Positions 1-10,878 are shown, counted from the stretch's first letter. The stretch: DNA of 64,000 nt from Diogma glabrata (GCA_963693315.1 OY856187.1:115026437-115090436), one strand, 5' to 3'. The notes: generated from the letters alone by a model not told the origin. Numbers and translations: made by a program.

Positions 1-2580
1 AAAGTAACGAAAGTATATAATTATTCATAAATATTTTCCAAATGATCGTCGTTTACGTAATCATAAAAAATTTAAATGATTTTTTTAATTAATAACGATT
101 ATTCAACGATAAATATTCAAATTACCACGAAAAAAGCAATTTTTCGGTGTTTTCAATTTTCCCGCTATTTTTTCGTTAGCAGTATACCATTTTTTACCAC
201 TTATCAAAAGGAGACGTAACAACGAGTAAGTGAGTCAAAACAGAACTCTGTAGAAGGCGTAGTTTTAAGAGGAAAAATGTTAAAAATTTGTTTTTTTTTT
301 AATTTAATTTAACATCGTCTAAATATTTCCCTCTGAAAATATTCCTGCCTTTTTGCAATAAATAGAAGCATCTTTTGCCAACGTTTGAGCTTCATAAAAT
401 TTTTTTTCTCAAAGAAAAAAAGAAAAAAAAACGGTTTTTAGCATTTTTTCGAAAAATTTTGAGGTGAGGGTAAAAATAGTCCGTGCAAAAGTTGTAGATC
501 TTTTTATTCCCTACAACTTTTACATATAACTCTTTGTTAGGATGCACGGTTTAGCCAGAAATCACGAAAAACTGTTTTCATCCCCTTAAAACCCTCCCCA
601 TTTTCACCCGGATAGCAGCTGACGGTTCGATTTATGTTTCCCTTTTTTACAATATGGTTTTCTACAATATCCCGCTGTCAGTTTGCTGTAACGAATTATT
701 TTTTTTCTAATTTTTTCTCCTATTATTACTGGCCTATTTAGATAAATTCTATTTCAAACTTCGATAGCTTTTGTTTATTATATCTTTATGTTATTTTTTA
801 AACAAAAAGTCTTTCAACGACTTAGATAAGAATTCACAATTTTATATAACGGACACACAAAGCGAAAATTCATTTTATTTTCTACCAAGATTTTCATTTT
901 ATTTTCTACCCACCTTAAATAAATTGTAGTAAAAACTAAATTCCGACTTGTCTTGGTTAAAAATTGAACATACAAATAAAAACAAATAAATTTGCATTGA
1001 GATCTCTTTCAACATTTAAATAAATATAAAACTTTGTAGCCAGCGAAAATAGCAACAATGTAAATATAAATTAACCACATCAACATATCAAATATTTTAT
1101 TACGCACATGATAAATTTTAAATGAAACTTTTGTCAGCTTATTTGTTTCATGTATGAGGGTAATTTGTTATGTTATGACTATCTATTTTCACGATACTTT
1201 TAGTGTTCAGACAACAACCACCATGCGGTTAAAGTATGATTTATATTAATTTCGCACATTACAAAAACATTGTTTTATAGTACTCGCCTATAAACTTATC
1301 ATCCCACGTATGAAGTAAACCTCCGTCATAAATTTGTTTTGCAGAAAAACATGTATCCTAATTTCATTTTTTATTTGAACTAAATCTGCTCATCAATGCC
1401 CAAGACCACCATGTTACCCGTCATCAAACATACTAACGTATGAACATAATAATAAAAAAATAATTAGTTATCTCAATAAAATTAACAACACACGGTTGTT
1501 TTGAATATAAATTAAAACGTATAAAAACACGATAGTAAAACATTTTTTTGTTGGTATAAAGAACAAAATGTCAATAAAAGAAAAACCAACATTAAACCTT
1601 TTTCCTTTTGTAAACTTTAAGAGTAAAGAAAAAAAATTTATTCCACGAAAAATAATATAATTTCATTCAAGAACAGGAGAAAGAATTTATGAGCTTTTTT
1701 CTTATGAAAACGAAATACCATCATTGAACGAAATAACAAAATTTATTACTTTATTTTAAGAAAAGAAAAATATTATTATGTACACATAAGAAGGAAGCAC
1801 AATTCCATTCAATGTGCTTCTTGTGTTTTTTTTATTTGAAGATCATAAAAAAACATAAAGTGAAAGGAAAATAATATTAAAAGTAAATAAATAAACAGCA
1901 TTCACCTTAGTTTTTCGCTGCCATTTCTAATCCTGTTAAGATGAAGATGGTGTACAGGTATACACAAATAGTGAGGTGTAACTGGGCAGTGAATAGACAT
2001 TTAAAAAAAATTAATTTCAGTAGAAGAATAATGTTTAGCCATTTCGTAAAGGTATACAAGGGTTCGATTAGCTAGAAAAGCTTCAATAGCAAATCAAAAG
2101 CAAAAAATATAAAATAATAATTTTTACCAGTAACAGAGAAAAATTATATTATTTTTTGACACATGTCAGAATGTTCTGCAACCCATTCTTCTTGTTGTAA
2201 TAACTTTAAAAAATCTGCCTTGTGTCCACTTGAAATATTTTCCAGATTAATATTCCTAAGAACATTCTCAAAAAGAATAGACTGAGAAAATAAACAGTTT
2301 TGATATTTATTTAATTTGGTTTATTATACAAATGATCAGCAGAGTTTGATGAGGGTTGCCTACTAAGATTGTCGTATTTCATCCCTACTTGCCTTTGATG
2401 TTTTGCATAAAGATTTTTAATGTAGTACTCATCGCTTTTAATGTAGTATTTATGTAATTAAAAACCAATAATTGCATTCGATAAGCTTATAAAAATACTT
2501 ATTTCGAAAAGTTCCCATTTGAATGGGATCAAAATAAATTGAATAATTATTGTTGTAATGATTGTATGAAAACTATATCT
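1..2580. other. A+T-rich non-coding stretch
   Basis: No open reading frame of note and no recognisable gene. At 481-549 there is a nested hairpin: CCGTGC (481-486) pairs with GCACGG (544-549), and inside it AAAAGTTGTAG (487-497) pairs with CTACAACTTTT (511-521). This looks like a relic of a short inverted-repeat element. A smaller hairpin lies near 1775-1810. Nothing else could be identified. Confidence 0.6.
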
Positions 2581-2693
2581 GTGCCCTATTTCATTAAACT
2601 TACAAATTTGTAATTTCATACAAATTTTTACAAAATTTGTGAAAATTTGGCTGAAATTACAAATTTGTAAGTTTGGTGAAATAGGGTACTGGT
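2581..2693. repeat. Hairpin (foldback) element, copy 1
   Basis: About 113 bp that fold on themselves. The left arm CCCTATTTCATTAAACTTAC and the right arm ending GGTGAAATAGGGTACTGG are complementary across most of the length, with the centre near 2637. A second copy lies at 38162-38280 with almost the same sequence, so this is a dispersed mobile unit and not a chance palindrome. It has no coding capacity. It is best described as a very short MITE or foldback unit of unknown superfamily. The arms of this copy are less perfect than those of copy 2. Confidence 0.75.
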
Positions 2694-3743
2694 TGCTCAT
2701 CATTTCAAATATTATTAAGAGACAGTTGAGAGTAGGAATTTTGAAAAAAATATTAATATTAATTGATAATTATGAATTGACTGGTGAAGGCTTTGGCTGC
2801 CACTCCTCCTTTCAACTTGGAGAAACATCGCCCCAGCCTCCAACCTATGTCTTACCAAAACATTTGATTTATATCAATAATATTCCAAAAAGAATAAAAA
2901 ATTCATAAAAAATCAAAATAAAATTTAAGTAAATGAAATTAATTTTTCCAAAAATGGACCACAAAATCTGAAAAATATTACTAAATCACTAACTTGTAAA
3001 AAAAAACGTGGTCCCTATTTCGGCACCATGTAACATTTTTGGACTTTGTAATTCCAATAAATCCAAGTTTGAAAATCTCTTATGCCATTCTAACCATTCT
3101 ATATAAAATCTATCAATATTGAATACAAAATAAATTTAGGAAAAAAAAAATTAACAAAAAAAACAAAGCGTACATTGATGTATTTTCTTCAAATCAAGTG
3201 CATTCTTCATGTATTTCTTCATTGTACCTTCTTCACTGATATCATAACAACTTTTCGGCGTAATTAATTCACTCTATTCAAATTTCATTTGAAAATCAGC
3301 ATCATCATGAGATATAATCTTGGATAAAAATTTATTGCAAGTTCTGATTAAACGTGTACTTTTAGTCAATTTAAAAATTTCCCCATAATATCTCAATACA
3401 ATGCAAGTCAACTATTTCCATATTTCATCTCACATAACAACTTCACTACAATAACATAAATTTGAACAGCTGTAATACGACCACGTTACATTTATGTAGA
3501 ATGAAATTTGTATTTTAACTGTTATTGTATGGTATGGTAACGCAACAAAGCAATTAACTGAAAAAATATTAAAATATTATTGACTAACTTGTAACACACA
3601 TAAATGCTTTTATGGTTGTTTTAAATTAAACGCTGGAACCGATACAAATTAGCGAATCATTATCGGATTTCTTTAGATATGAATATTCTTATTTTTAGAA
3701 TAAAATTCGAAATAGTCCGTCATTACAATGTTAAATGAACTAG
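2694..3743. other. Non-coding DNA with a dispersed repeat at its end
   Basis: No gene is seen. The part from about 3570 to 3735 resembles two other places in the window. The words around AAATGCTTTTATG (3601 onward) recur near 13400. The words TTTCTTTGAATATGAAT and AAAATAGTCCGTC, here slightly altered at 3665-3730, recur at 15090-15150. All three places lie within a few hundred bases of a hairpin or palindrome. Confidence 0.45.
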
Positions 3744-3814
3744 TTTATTCTCAAGCAAAAGTTTAAAATACGAGCGAGGTACGAGTGAGCTTAGCACATT
3801 TGTGAGAGAATAAA
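3744..3814. repeat. Short hairpin bounded by TTTATTCTC / GAGAATAAA
   Basis: TTTATTCTC at 3744 pairs with GAGAATAAA ending at 3814. The core is CG-containing (words such as GAGCGAGG and CGAGTGAGC). The same design, with recognisably related arms and core, occurs in the opposite orientation at 19835-19889, so the two are copies of one small dispersed element. Confidence 0.55.
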
Positions 3815-3860
3815 ATTCATTGAATACGAAAGCAAAACAATACTTTATCCATCTGAAAAA

Positions 3861-3974
3861 ACATGTATTGATTTAATTTCGAAGAGTAAAGGTTCAATCC
3901 GAATATAGCCGTTCCGTTCGCTCCGTTATATTTGAACCGTCAAAAGTAAAACGGATATTAAACACAATACATGT
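3861..3974. repeat. 114-bp quasi-palindrome with CG-rich core
   Basis: The left arm begins ACATGTATTG (3861-3870) and the right arm ends CAATACATGT (3965-3974). The arms pair with scattered mismatches through GGTTCAA (3891 onward) and TTGAACC (3932-3938), down to a core with the words CCGTTCCG and CGCTCCG. It is one of five hairpins of the same size and architecture in the first 21 kb. The arms are not homologous to those of the others. Confidence 0.65.
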
Positions 3975-4379
3975 AGGAGAATAAAGCGGTTCGGACACTT
4001 AACACAAATTCAAACTTCTACGTAAACCATAGCCTAAAATATTGTTTATTGTTTATTTTGTCTACATATTTATATGAATGATCGGATTCCAAAAAATTTC
4101 CTAAAATAAAAATAAAACTTAGCAAATATATAAAACAATAAATAAAAATATAAAATATGGAGGGGCTGAAATCTCACAGCTCTGAGATATCAAGACTTCG
4201 GTCTGGGTTAAAGATTTTGATATAGTTTTCGGTAAAAAACTTTTATGAGGACATGGTTTTTAGTTTTGGGCAGTGATGTATATCAAACATAACTCTTTGT
4301 TAAAGTACAAGCATTTTTTTAACTCAGTTTAAAAATTTACTACACAACTAACACGAAACATCAATACGTTGCCAGAAAA

Positions 4380-4790
4380 TTATAATCAAAATTCCAAAAA
4401 TATTGTAAAAATTAAATAAAGTCAAACTTTTTCAAAATTCCAAAAATATTCCAAAAATTAGAATAAAATCAAATATTGAAATTTTTTCTAAATTCCAACA
4501 TTTCAAAAATTCTTAAAAATTCAAACTTTTTCCAAAATTGTAAAAATATTGCAAAAATTATTACAAAATCAAAAATTGAAAATTTTTTCAAAATTCCAAA
4601 AATTATAATAATATCAAAAATTTAAAAAGTTTCAAAATTCTAAAAATATTTCAAAAATTCTTACAAAATCAAAAATTAAAACTTTTGCCGATATTCTAAA
4701 AATATTGCAAAAATTATTACAAAATCAATAATACAAACTTTTTCAAAATTCCAAAAATATTTCAAAAACTATAACAAATTCAAAAACTTC
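4380..4790 (+). repeat. Degenerate ~60-bp A+T tandem array inside element copy A
   Basis: Words such as CAAAATTCCAAAAATATT, AAAAATTATAA and AAAATCAAAAATT recur every 55-65 bases with many differences. Equivalent arrays lie at 18110-18750, 45480-46575 (minus) and 62265-62660. The array always sits in the same place in the element, so it was inherited with the family and did not arise here. Confidence 0.6.
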
Positions 4791-4839
4791 CATGTCTAAT
4801 TTCATTTTAGATTACATTTACGTCATAAAAACAGCTACA

Positions 4840-5237
4840 TTTTTTTTCCAAAAAATTGGCTAAAAAATAAATGAAATCATTTTTTGACACACTTGACATT
4901 ATTTTTTGACAAACTTATAATGCCATAATTCTCTATAATAATAATAAAATATCATGGCATACAAACTATTAATTTTATTGTTTTCTAAAAAAAATGGGTA
5001 AAAAATAAATAAAAACCTTTCTTTTGACACACTTGACAACATTTTTTGACAAACTTATAATCCATAATTCTCAATAATAATAATAAAATTTCATTTCAAA
5101 GAAACAATTTTATTTTTTTCCGAAAAAAGGGTAAAAAACTAAATAAAAATCTTTTGACACACTTGACAACATTTTTTTGACAACCTCATAATGCCATAAT
5201 TCTTAATAATAATAATAAAACTTCATTTCAAACAAAC
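4840..5237 (+). repeat. ~130-150-bp tandem units, left part of the array
   Basis: TTTTGACACACTTGACA occurs near 4876, 5025 and 5154 and, beyond the inserted LINE, near 10137, 10269 and 10417. Spacings are about 129-148 bases. Each unit also carries ACAAACTTATAATGCC or a close variant, a run of AAT triplets, and CCAAAAAATTGG-like words. The array was interrupted by the LINE at 5238. Confidence 0.7.
5225..5237 (+). repeat. 13-bp target-site duplication, left copy
   Basis: ATTTCAAACAAAC here is repeated exactly at 10066-10078, straight after the poly(A) tail of the LINE. It marks both ends of the insertion. The A at 10066 could equally be the last base of the tail, so the duplication is 12 or 13 bp. 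Confidence 0.85.
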
Positions 5238-5479
5238 GGAGTACTGGATTGGCAGCCTCCACGAAGTATCCACAACGGATACGGGCGTACTCTGGGCAAT
5301 GTGATGTGGAACGAACGGTTGTGGTACCCAATCCCTTCGTAGTAGTGAAGCATTATAGCAAATAGTCAATCGAACCCTGTGCGTCTGTACTCCATGATGG
5401 AGCGGCACAAAACGACGTCTGTTCTCCATGTTAGGGGCGGTCGAAAATCTTAGTCTTTTCCGCTAGGTGGCAGACTATA
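5238..5479 (+). promoter_or_regulatory. 5' leader of the jockey element
   Basis: About 242 bp, clearly richer in G+C than the flanks, between the target duplication and the ORF1 start. Jockey-type elements carry an internal RNA polymerase II promoter (initiator plus downstream element) in this region. That role is inferred from the family. I did not find a TATA box. Whether position 5238 is the true transcript start is not known. Confidence 0.45.
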
Positions 5480-7243
5480 ATGAAACTTAGTGCGGGGAGC
5501 AAACCTCGTTATCAACCACCCATGAGTAGTGAAGAAGGATCGAACGTTACGGTGCAGGGCTCCGGAAACCCAGTACCGGCGGCTAGAGGGAGTGCGCAAG
5601 CAGGCTCCCAGCCGTCGAGATCAAGCGACTGCAAACCATCGGAAGGTACCCCAACTACAAGTTCACTTAGTAGAGAAAGTAGTCAAGTACTGAAACCAAA
5701 TACTAAAAAGCAACTTGATGTGCAAAATCCATTCCAACTTAGCAGGAAGACGTCTAGATCTCCTGAAAGAGAAAGAAGCAATATCTTGCTAAATATAAAC
5801 ACAAATGAAGTGGAAAATAAAAGTGAAGAACGTCAACCAGACTATGAAGAAAGAGAAGGACTCAGGCATCTAGAAAAAGAAAATCTAGAGCTCAAGAAAA
5901 AATTAAGCAAAATAGAAGAGATAACATCAAAGCTAAGCAATGAAATTGCTGCTTTAAAAAGAGAAAATCAAGACCTGAAAATGAGTCGAGAAGCAAGTGA
6001 ATCGGAAATGACTGATAATCTAAATATCGGCAAAGATATCAGAAGACGAACAAACGTATTTGAGTATCTAACAGATGAAGAGGAATTGCAAAGAGAAACA
6101 GATTGGATACTGAAAAAGAGTAGGCCAAGTAAAAAAAGTAAAAAGAGGAAAGCTGAAGTTTCCCCTGAGTATGTGCCATCAAGCTCTAGTCAACCGCAAG
6201 ATGCACATACAATTGATAAAGACAAAGTTATTCCAACAAAAGAAACGAAAGAGAAAAAGCCACCGCCAGTAACTGTAACGGGTGTTTCAAGTCATGCGGA
6301 AATTCAAACCATAATGAAAATGGTAACGGATAAAGAGTACAAAATTACTGCTCTTAACAATGATGTCTGGAAGATCAACACATCAAACTCTGATGCATAC
6401 AGAAATTTAACAATGAAACTAAACATTGACAAATATCAATGGGTTACATATGAAAACAAAAACAAACGCCCAATCAAGGTAATGGCAAGAGGACTACATC
6501 CCACTTGTTTGGTCGACGATATAATTGAAGACCTGACACGTAAAGGTCTTAAAATCTTAGATGCTGTTAACATCATCAAAAAAGAAAGAAAAACCAACGA
6601 AAATGGATCCAAAACAATATATAAAAGAGGACTTCCTCTTTTTATGTTAACTTTTGAGCAAAACGAAAATATAAAAGAAATTTATAATATAAAAGGGATA
6701 CTCAATATGAGAGTGAAAATTGAACCTTTAAAGAAAAACTCGATGAGAATACCACAATGCAAGAAGTGTCAAGGTTTTAACCATACACAAAACTACTGTG
6801 CACGTGAACCAGTATGTGTTAAATGTGCCGGTAAACACTTAACGCAAGTATGCCCAGTTAACAGGGACACCATAGCCAAGTGCATAAATTGCAAGGGGCA
6901 ACATCCAGCAAACTATCGTGGATGCGAAGTTGCTATCCAACTCCAAAAAATAAGAGATAAAACGCGCAAGCCATCACAAAACAAGCAAAATAACGCTGGT
7001 AGATCCAATGAACGTTACCAAGAGAAACTGTGTGAGCAATCTAACAGCGCGAAAAATGGAAAATCATACGCACAAGTACTAAAAGGCTCGGAGTCAATCA
7101 AAGACTCTGAAGTATTAGAAAGTATCAAGAACTGCATGGAAGTAATTCTAAGGCGGTTAGATGAACAAAGCAGCCTAAACGAATTGATATTCCAAAAAAT
7201 TAAACAGATAGAAAGCTTAAAACCAATCGCCAAGAAAAATTAA
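5480..7243 (+). CDS. ORF1 protein (Gag-like, RNA-binding) of jockey-type LINE
   Basis: A 587-residue nucleic-acid-binding protein. In jockey-clade elements ORF1p packages the element RNA with ORF2p. The order is: a low-complexity Ser/Pro-rich start (1-100); a heptad-like, charge-rich coiled coil (about 125-170, ENLELKKKLSKIEEITSKLS); a Lys/Arg-rich patch (213-224, RPSKKSKKRKAE) that could act as a nuclear signal; and a folded region (about 330-420, IKVMARGLHP onward) like the PRE_C2HC domain seen before the knuckles in this clade. Three zinc knuckles follow between 427 and 482 (CKKCQGFNHTQNYC, CVKCAGKHLTQVC, CINCKGQHPANYRGC). The start chosen is the first ATG of the frame after the leader. 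The stop is two bases before the ORF2 ATG (TAAATATG), which suggests termination-reinitiation. There are no internal stops. Confidence 0.9.
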   Translation: MKLSAGSKPRYQPPMSSEEGSNVTVQGSGNPVPAARGSAQAGSQPSRSSDCKPSEGTPTTSSLSRESSQVLKPNTKKQLDVQNPFQLSRKTSRSPERERSNILLNINTNEVENKSEERQPDYEEREGLRHLEKENLELKKKLSKIEEITSKLSNEIAALKRENQDLKMSREASESEMTDNLNIGKDIRRRTNVFEYLTDEEELQRETDWILKKSRPSKKSKKRKAEVSPEYVPSSSSQPQDAHTIDKDKVIPTKETKEKKPPPVTVTGVSSHAEIQTIMKMVTDKEYKITALNNDVWKINTSNSDAYRNLTMKLNIDKYQWVTYENKNKRPIKVMARGLHPTCLVDDIIEDLTRKGLKILDAVNIIKKERKTNENGSKTIYKRGLPLFMLTFEQNENIKEIYNIKGILNMRVKIEPLKKNSMRIPQCKKCQGFNHTQNYCAREPVCVKCAGKHLTQVCPVNRDTIAKCINCKGQHPANYRGCEVAIQLQKIRDKTRKPSQNKQNNAGRSNERYQEKLCEQSNSAKNGKSYAQVLKGSESIKDSEVLESIKNCMEVILRRLDEQSSLNELIFQKIKQIESLKPIAKKN

Positions 7244-7245
7244 AT

Positions 7246-9915
7246 ATGAATACAACACTCAGAATAGCAACCTGGAATGCAAACGGGTTAAACAACCACA
7301 CCCCAGAAGTTGAAATGTTCTTGAAGTTAGAAAAAATAGATATTTTTCTAGTATCAGAGACTCATTTTGTTAAATCATCATATATAAAAATACCTGGGTA
7401 TAAACTTTATCATGCAATTCATCCAGCAGAAAAAGCGAGGGGAGGATCAGCAATACTAGTCAGGGATAACATAAAGCACCATGAAGGTATTAAAATCGAA
7501 GAAGAAGTAATGCAGGTCACGTCGATAACAGTTATTACTAAAAATAAAAACCTTGTTGTAGCCGCTATATACTGTCCACCAAAACATAATTTGAAAAAAA
7601 ATGATTACTCCAAACTCTTCAATGAACTAGGCAGTAAATTTATCATTGGTGGAGATTTTAACTCAAAAAACACATATTGGGGATCAAGAATCACCACAAC
7701 AAAAGGTAAAGAACTGTACGAAGCAGGACAGATAAAAAAGTGTGATTTTCATTCCGGTGGTTCTCCGACCTACTGGCCAACCGACCTTAGTAAGGTACCT
7801 GATTTAATAGACTTCTTTATTACAAGGAATATGTCAAAAAACTACATAGATATCGAAAATAACGAAGGGTTGTCATCAGATCACTCTCCTGTTATAATTA
7901 CAGTTAGTGAAAACGTAATCAAGCGGACATATGCACCTAAACTAACAGGTAAAAACACTAATTGGAATGTTTTTCGTGAGTGTATAGAAGAGAAAATAGA
8001 TCTACAAGTACCAATTAGAAACCCAGAACAGCTAGAAACAGAGCTAGAAAGGCTGATTGAAGCTGTACACTTTGCAGCAACGACAAGTAGTCCAGCACCA
8101 CATTCTAATCGTATTCTTACCGCAAACATTCCCATGGAATTAAGAGAATTGATAAAATCAAAGCGCAAGGCACGTAAAATCTGGCAGACAACTCGATCTC
8201 CAGAACACAAAACTATTTTAAATAATCTGTGCATACAAGTAAAGACAGCCATTAAAGAAGCAAAAAATGAATCTATTAACAGATATCTCTCAAGTCTTTC
8301 TGGTGATAAAAGCAATGAGTATTCACTCTGGAAAGCAACAAAGGGATTCAAAAGACCAATAGTGCAGATCCCTCCGATTAAAAAAGATGATGAAACATGG
8401 GCCAGAAGTGCTCAAGAAAAAGCTGATCTATTTGCAGAATTACTAGAGAACACCTTCAAGCCATTTGGTCGACTAACAGAAGACGAAAACATAACGAAAG
8501 CGAGCAAAACCGATTCACAGGAAATTTCATATGTAACATTACATGAACTTAAAGAAGAAATACGTACCAGTTTGGTTCCAAAAAAGGCCCCAGGCTACGA
8601 TTTAATCACCAGTGAAGTTGTTAAAATGCTACCTGATAAAGGTATGCGCAAAATACTTCATATCATTAATGCTGCATTTCGATTAAGGTATGTGCCTATG
8701 CAATGGAAAGTAGCAGAAGTGATTATGATCCTAAAACCGAATAAATCACCAAATGACAAAAACTCGTATAGACCGATATCATTACTCCCAACGATATCGA
8801 AGCTTTTTGAAAAACTTTTTCTTAAAAGGCTTAAGCCAATAATAGAAAATAGAAACCTCATACCTTCGCATCAGTTTGGTTTCAGAGAAAACCACTCTAC
8901 CATTGAACAAGTGCACAGGATCACGAATATTATTGAAGAAACGATTGAAGCCAAAAGGGTATGCTCCGCAGTCTTTCTTGATGTCGCTCAAGCTTTTGAT
9001 AAAGTTTGGCATCATGGCTTAAAGTATAAATTGCATAGAGATCTGCCCAAACAGTTTTATGAAATTTTAAACTCTTATCTGGATGACCGCCACTTTAGAG
9101 TCAAATATGATGATAGTTATTCAACATTGAAAAAGATTGATGCAGGAGTTCCACAGGGTAGCGTCCTAGGACCGGTACTATACCTGCTATATACAAGAGA
9201 TTTGCCTGGCCTAAGCAAAACAACCATTGCAACCTTTGCAGATGATACCGCAATTTTGACCACCGGAAAAACCGTAGAAGAAGCAACTAGCAAACTGCAA
9301 TACGCTACTAATAAAATCCACAACTGGACAAAAAGATGGCGAATTAAGCTGAATGAAACAAAATCCTCTCATGTTAACTTCACTAACCAAAAAGTAAGCC
9401 AAATACCTCTGAAAATCAACTCAACACAAGTTGCTTACGCAAACACAGCAAAATATCTAGGTATGACTCTGGATGCTAAACTGAGATGGAAGGAACATGT
9501 TAAAAAGAAAAAAGAAGAACTGAATTTAAAATTTAGAAAGATGTACTGGTTACTTGGTAGAAACTCAGTACTATCTATTCAAAACAAACTGCTTCTGTAT
9601 CGTCAAATACTGAAACCAGTGTGGACGTATGGCATCCAGCTATGGGGCTGTACTAAGAAATCGAACGCGAAAATCATCCAGTTGTTCCAAAACAAAGTGC
9701 TGCGTTGCATTGTTAATGCCCCGTGGTACATCAGAAACGAAGACATCCATAGGGACCTGAAGATAGAGTTCGTGAAGGATGAAATAAAAAAATATGCAAT
9801 TAAACACACCACGCGTATACGCGTACATGAAAATGTTGAAATACGCCAGCTAATGGATGTGCCCGTTGCTGACAGAAGGCTTAAAAGAACAAAGCCACTA
9901 GATTTGATTTTATAA
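7246..9915 (+). CDS. ORF2 protein: AP-like endonuclease and reverse transcriptase of jockey-type LINE
   Basis: An 889-residue enzyme for target-primed reverse transcription. The endonuclease (about 1-225) nicks target DNA. It shows TWNANG (Asn11), SETHF (Glu38), GGDFNS (Asp137/Asn139) and SSDHSP (Asp212/His213), all expected for the exonuclease-endonuclease-phosphatase fold. The RT (about 470-750) shows YRPISLL, motif A FLDVAQAFDKVWH (Asp580), PQGSVLGP, and motif C FADD (Asp666/667). The C-terminal part (LYRQILKPVWTYGIQLWG region) matches the conserved tail of jockey ORF2. The length is typical of the clade (about 900). No RNase H domain is apparent. No frameshift or stop is seen. Translation probably depends on reinitiation after ORF1. 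Confidence 0.93.
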   Translation: MNTTLRIATWNANGLNNHTPEVEMFLKLEKIDIFLVSETHFVKSSYIKIPGYKLYHAIHPAEKARGGSAILVRDNIKHHEGIKIEEEVMQVTSITVITKNKNLVVAAIYCPPKHNLKKNDYSKLFNELGSKFIIGGDFNSKNTYWGSRITTTKGKELYEAGQIKKCDFHSGGSPTYWPTDLSKVPDLIDFFITRNMSKNYIDIENNEGLSSDHSPVIITVSENVIKRTYAPKLTGKNTNWNVFRECIEEKIDLQVPIRNPEQLETELERLIEAVHFAATTSSPAPHSNRILTANIPMELRELIKSKRKARKIWQTTRSPEHKTILNNLCIQVKTAIKEAKNESINRYLSSLSGDKSNEYSLWKATKGFKRPIVQIPPIKKDDETWARSAQEKADLFAELLENTFKPFGRLTEDENITKASKTDSQEISYVTLHELKEEIRTSLVPKKAPGYDLITSEVVKMLPDKGMRKILHIINAAFRLRYVPMQWKVAEVIMILKPNKSPNDKNSYRPISLLPTISKLFEKLFLKRLKPIIENRNLIPSHQFGFRENHSTIEQVHRITNIIEETIEAKRVCSAVFLDVAQAFDKVWHHGLKYKLHRDLPKQFYEILNSYLDDRHFRVKYDDSYSTLKKIDAGVPQGSVLGPVLYLLYTRDLPGLSKTTIATFADDTAILTTGKTVEEATSKLQYATNKIHNWTKRWRIKLNETKSSHVNFTNQKVSQIPLKINSTQVAYANTAKYLGMTLDAKLRWKEHVKKKKEELNLKFRKMYWLLGRNSVLSIQNKLLLYRQILKPVWTYGIQLWGCTKKSNAKIIQLFQNKVLRCIVNAPWYIRNEDIHRDLKIEFVKDEIKKYAIKHTTRIRVHENVEIRQLMDVPVADRRLKRTKPLDLIL

Positions 9916-10065
9916 TCAAAAGCATACTTAATAAAATAATGTAAATGGGACTAACCAATGGGTTACACCCCAAAAAATGTGCTATAAATATGAAATGTAA
10001 ATTACTAGATGAGCGTAGCTCAGTTGTTCTTTTATATTAATAAAAAAAAAAAAAAAAAAAAAAAA
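9916..10065 (+). other. LINE 3' UTR and poly(A) tail
   Basis: About 126 bp of 3' UTR, then a run of some 24 A beginning at 10042. AATAAA overlaps the start of the run. A homopolymer tail ending at the target duplication is what jockey-type target-primed reverse transcription leaves. Confidence 0.85.
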
Positions 10066-10078
10066 ATTTCAAACAAAC
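10066..10078 (+). repeat. 13-bp target-site duplication, right copy
   Basis: Exact repeat of 5225-5237. Directly after it the interrupted tandem array of element copy A resumes (AATTAATTTTATTTTTTTTCC). Confidence 0.85.
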
Positions 10079-10460
10079 AATTAATTTTATTTTTTTTTCC
10101 AAAAAATTAGGTAAAAAAATAAATAAAAATCTTTCTTTTGACACACTTGACAACATTTTTTTGACAAACTTATAATCCATAATTCTCAATAATAATAATA
10201 AAATTTCATTTCAAAAAAACGATTTTATTTTTTTCCAAAAAACAAGGGTAAAAAACTAAATAAAAATCTTTTGACACACTTGACAACATTTTTTTGACAA
10301 CCTCATAATGCCATAATTCTCAATAATAATAATAAAACTTCATTTTAAACAAACAATTAATTTTATTTTTTGTTTCCACAAAATTAGGTAAAAAAATAAA
10401 TAAAAATCTTTCTTTTGACACACTTGACAACATTTTTTTGACAAACTTATAATGCAATAA
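10079..10460 (+). repeat. ~130-150-bp tandem units, right part of the array
   Basis: Three more units with TTTTGACACACTTGACA near 10137, 10269 and 10417. The unit begun at 10079 continues the one cut at 5237. CATTTTAAACAAACAATTAA at 10343 shows what the uninterrupted junction looks like in a neighbouring unit. Confidence 0.7.
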
Positions 10461-10878
10461 TCTAGTTTTTGATCTTACATACCAATCCCGACCATCAAGA
10501 TTTCTCCAAATTTAATGTTCCTACTCGTAATCACTTAAAATGAACGTTTTTTAAGCCAAAAATATGAAAATTTGCTATTTTTTAAAAACACATAATGATT
10601 TTTTTGACACACTTCCGGTACAGTTATCGAACACAGCGTCCTTTCGGACCTGTCCCTTGTGGATACCGATTTTTAGGAAAAAAAATTTTTGAAATCCCTG
10701 CAGCGGTTTTCCCTGCAGCGTAGGTAATGACGGCCGGCAGACAGACATACATTTTTTTTTTTTTGCTTTTTTAGAATCAGGAGGTCCTAAAACGTCGAGA
10801 AATGTCAAAAAAAGTGGGGGTAAGAATTTCACTTTGAGCTCATGAATGTAATACTTAGGTCTTTCAGACCGAAGTAAT

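Larger units (their letters stand above)
5238..10065 (+). mobile_element. Jockey-clade non-LTR retrotransposon, near full length
   Basis: The order is a ~240-bp 5' leader, ORF1 (5480-7243), a 2-bp gap, ORF2 (7246-9915), a ~126-bp 3' UTR with AATAAA next to the tail, and a run of about 24 A. It is flanked by a perfect 13-bp duplication. ORF1 with three CCHC knuckles and an 889-residue ORF2 with AP-type endonuclease followed by RT is the layout of the jockey clade (jockey, Doc, F, TART in Drosophila). Both frames are open and every catalytic motif I checked is present, so the insertion is recent and may be competent. It sits inside the tandem array of another element, which dates it after that element. 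Confidence 0.9.
4161..10878 (+). mobile_element. Non-autonomous inverted-repeat element with internal tandem arrays, copy A (split by a LINE)
   Basis: The same family occurs at 17769-19295 (complete), 21900-22387 (truncated), 44789-46575 (minus) and 62060-63346. The 5' end starts near GGGGCTGAAATCTCA. The subterminal word ACTTCGGTCTG (4195-4205) is repeated inverted as CAGACCGAAGT (10865-10875), three bases from the shared 3' end. Inside, in order, are an array of ~60-bp A+T units, an array of ~130-150-bp units carrying TTGACACACTTGAC, and a G+C-richer tail containing GACGGCCGGCAGACAGACAT. There is no protein-coding capacity. Short subterminal inverted repeats plus internal tandem repeats recall DINE-1/HINE (Helentron-derived) elements. 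A TIR transposon is the alternative. A jockey LINE occupies 5238-10065. Confidence 0.65.

Noticed and set aside
4380..5237. CRISPR-like or true satellite array
   Set aside because: The repeats have no unique spacers, are degenerate, and sit at a fixed place inside a mobile element in an arthropod-type genome.
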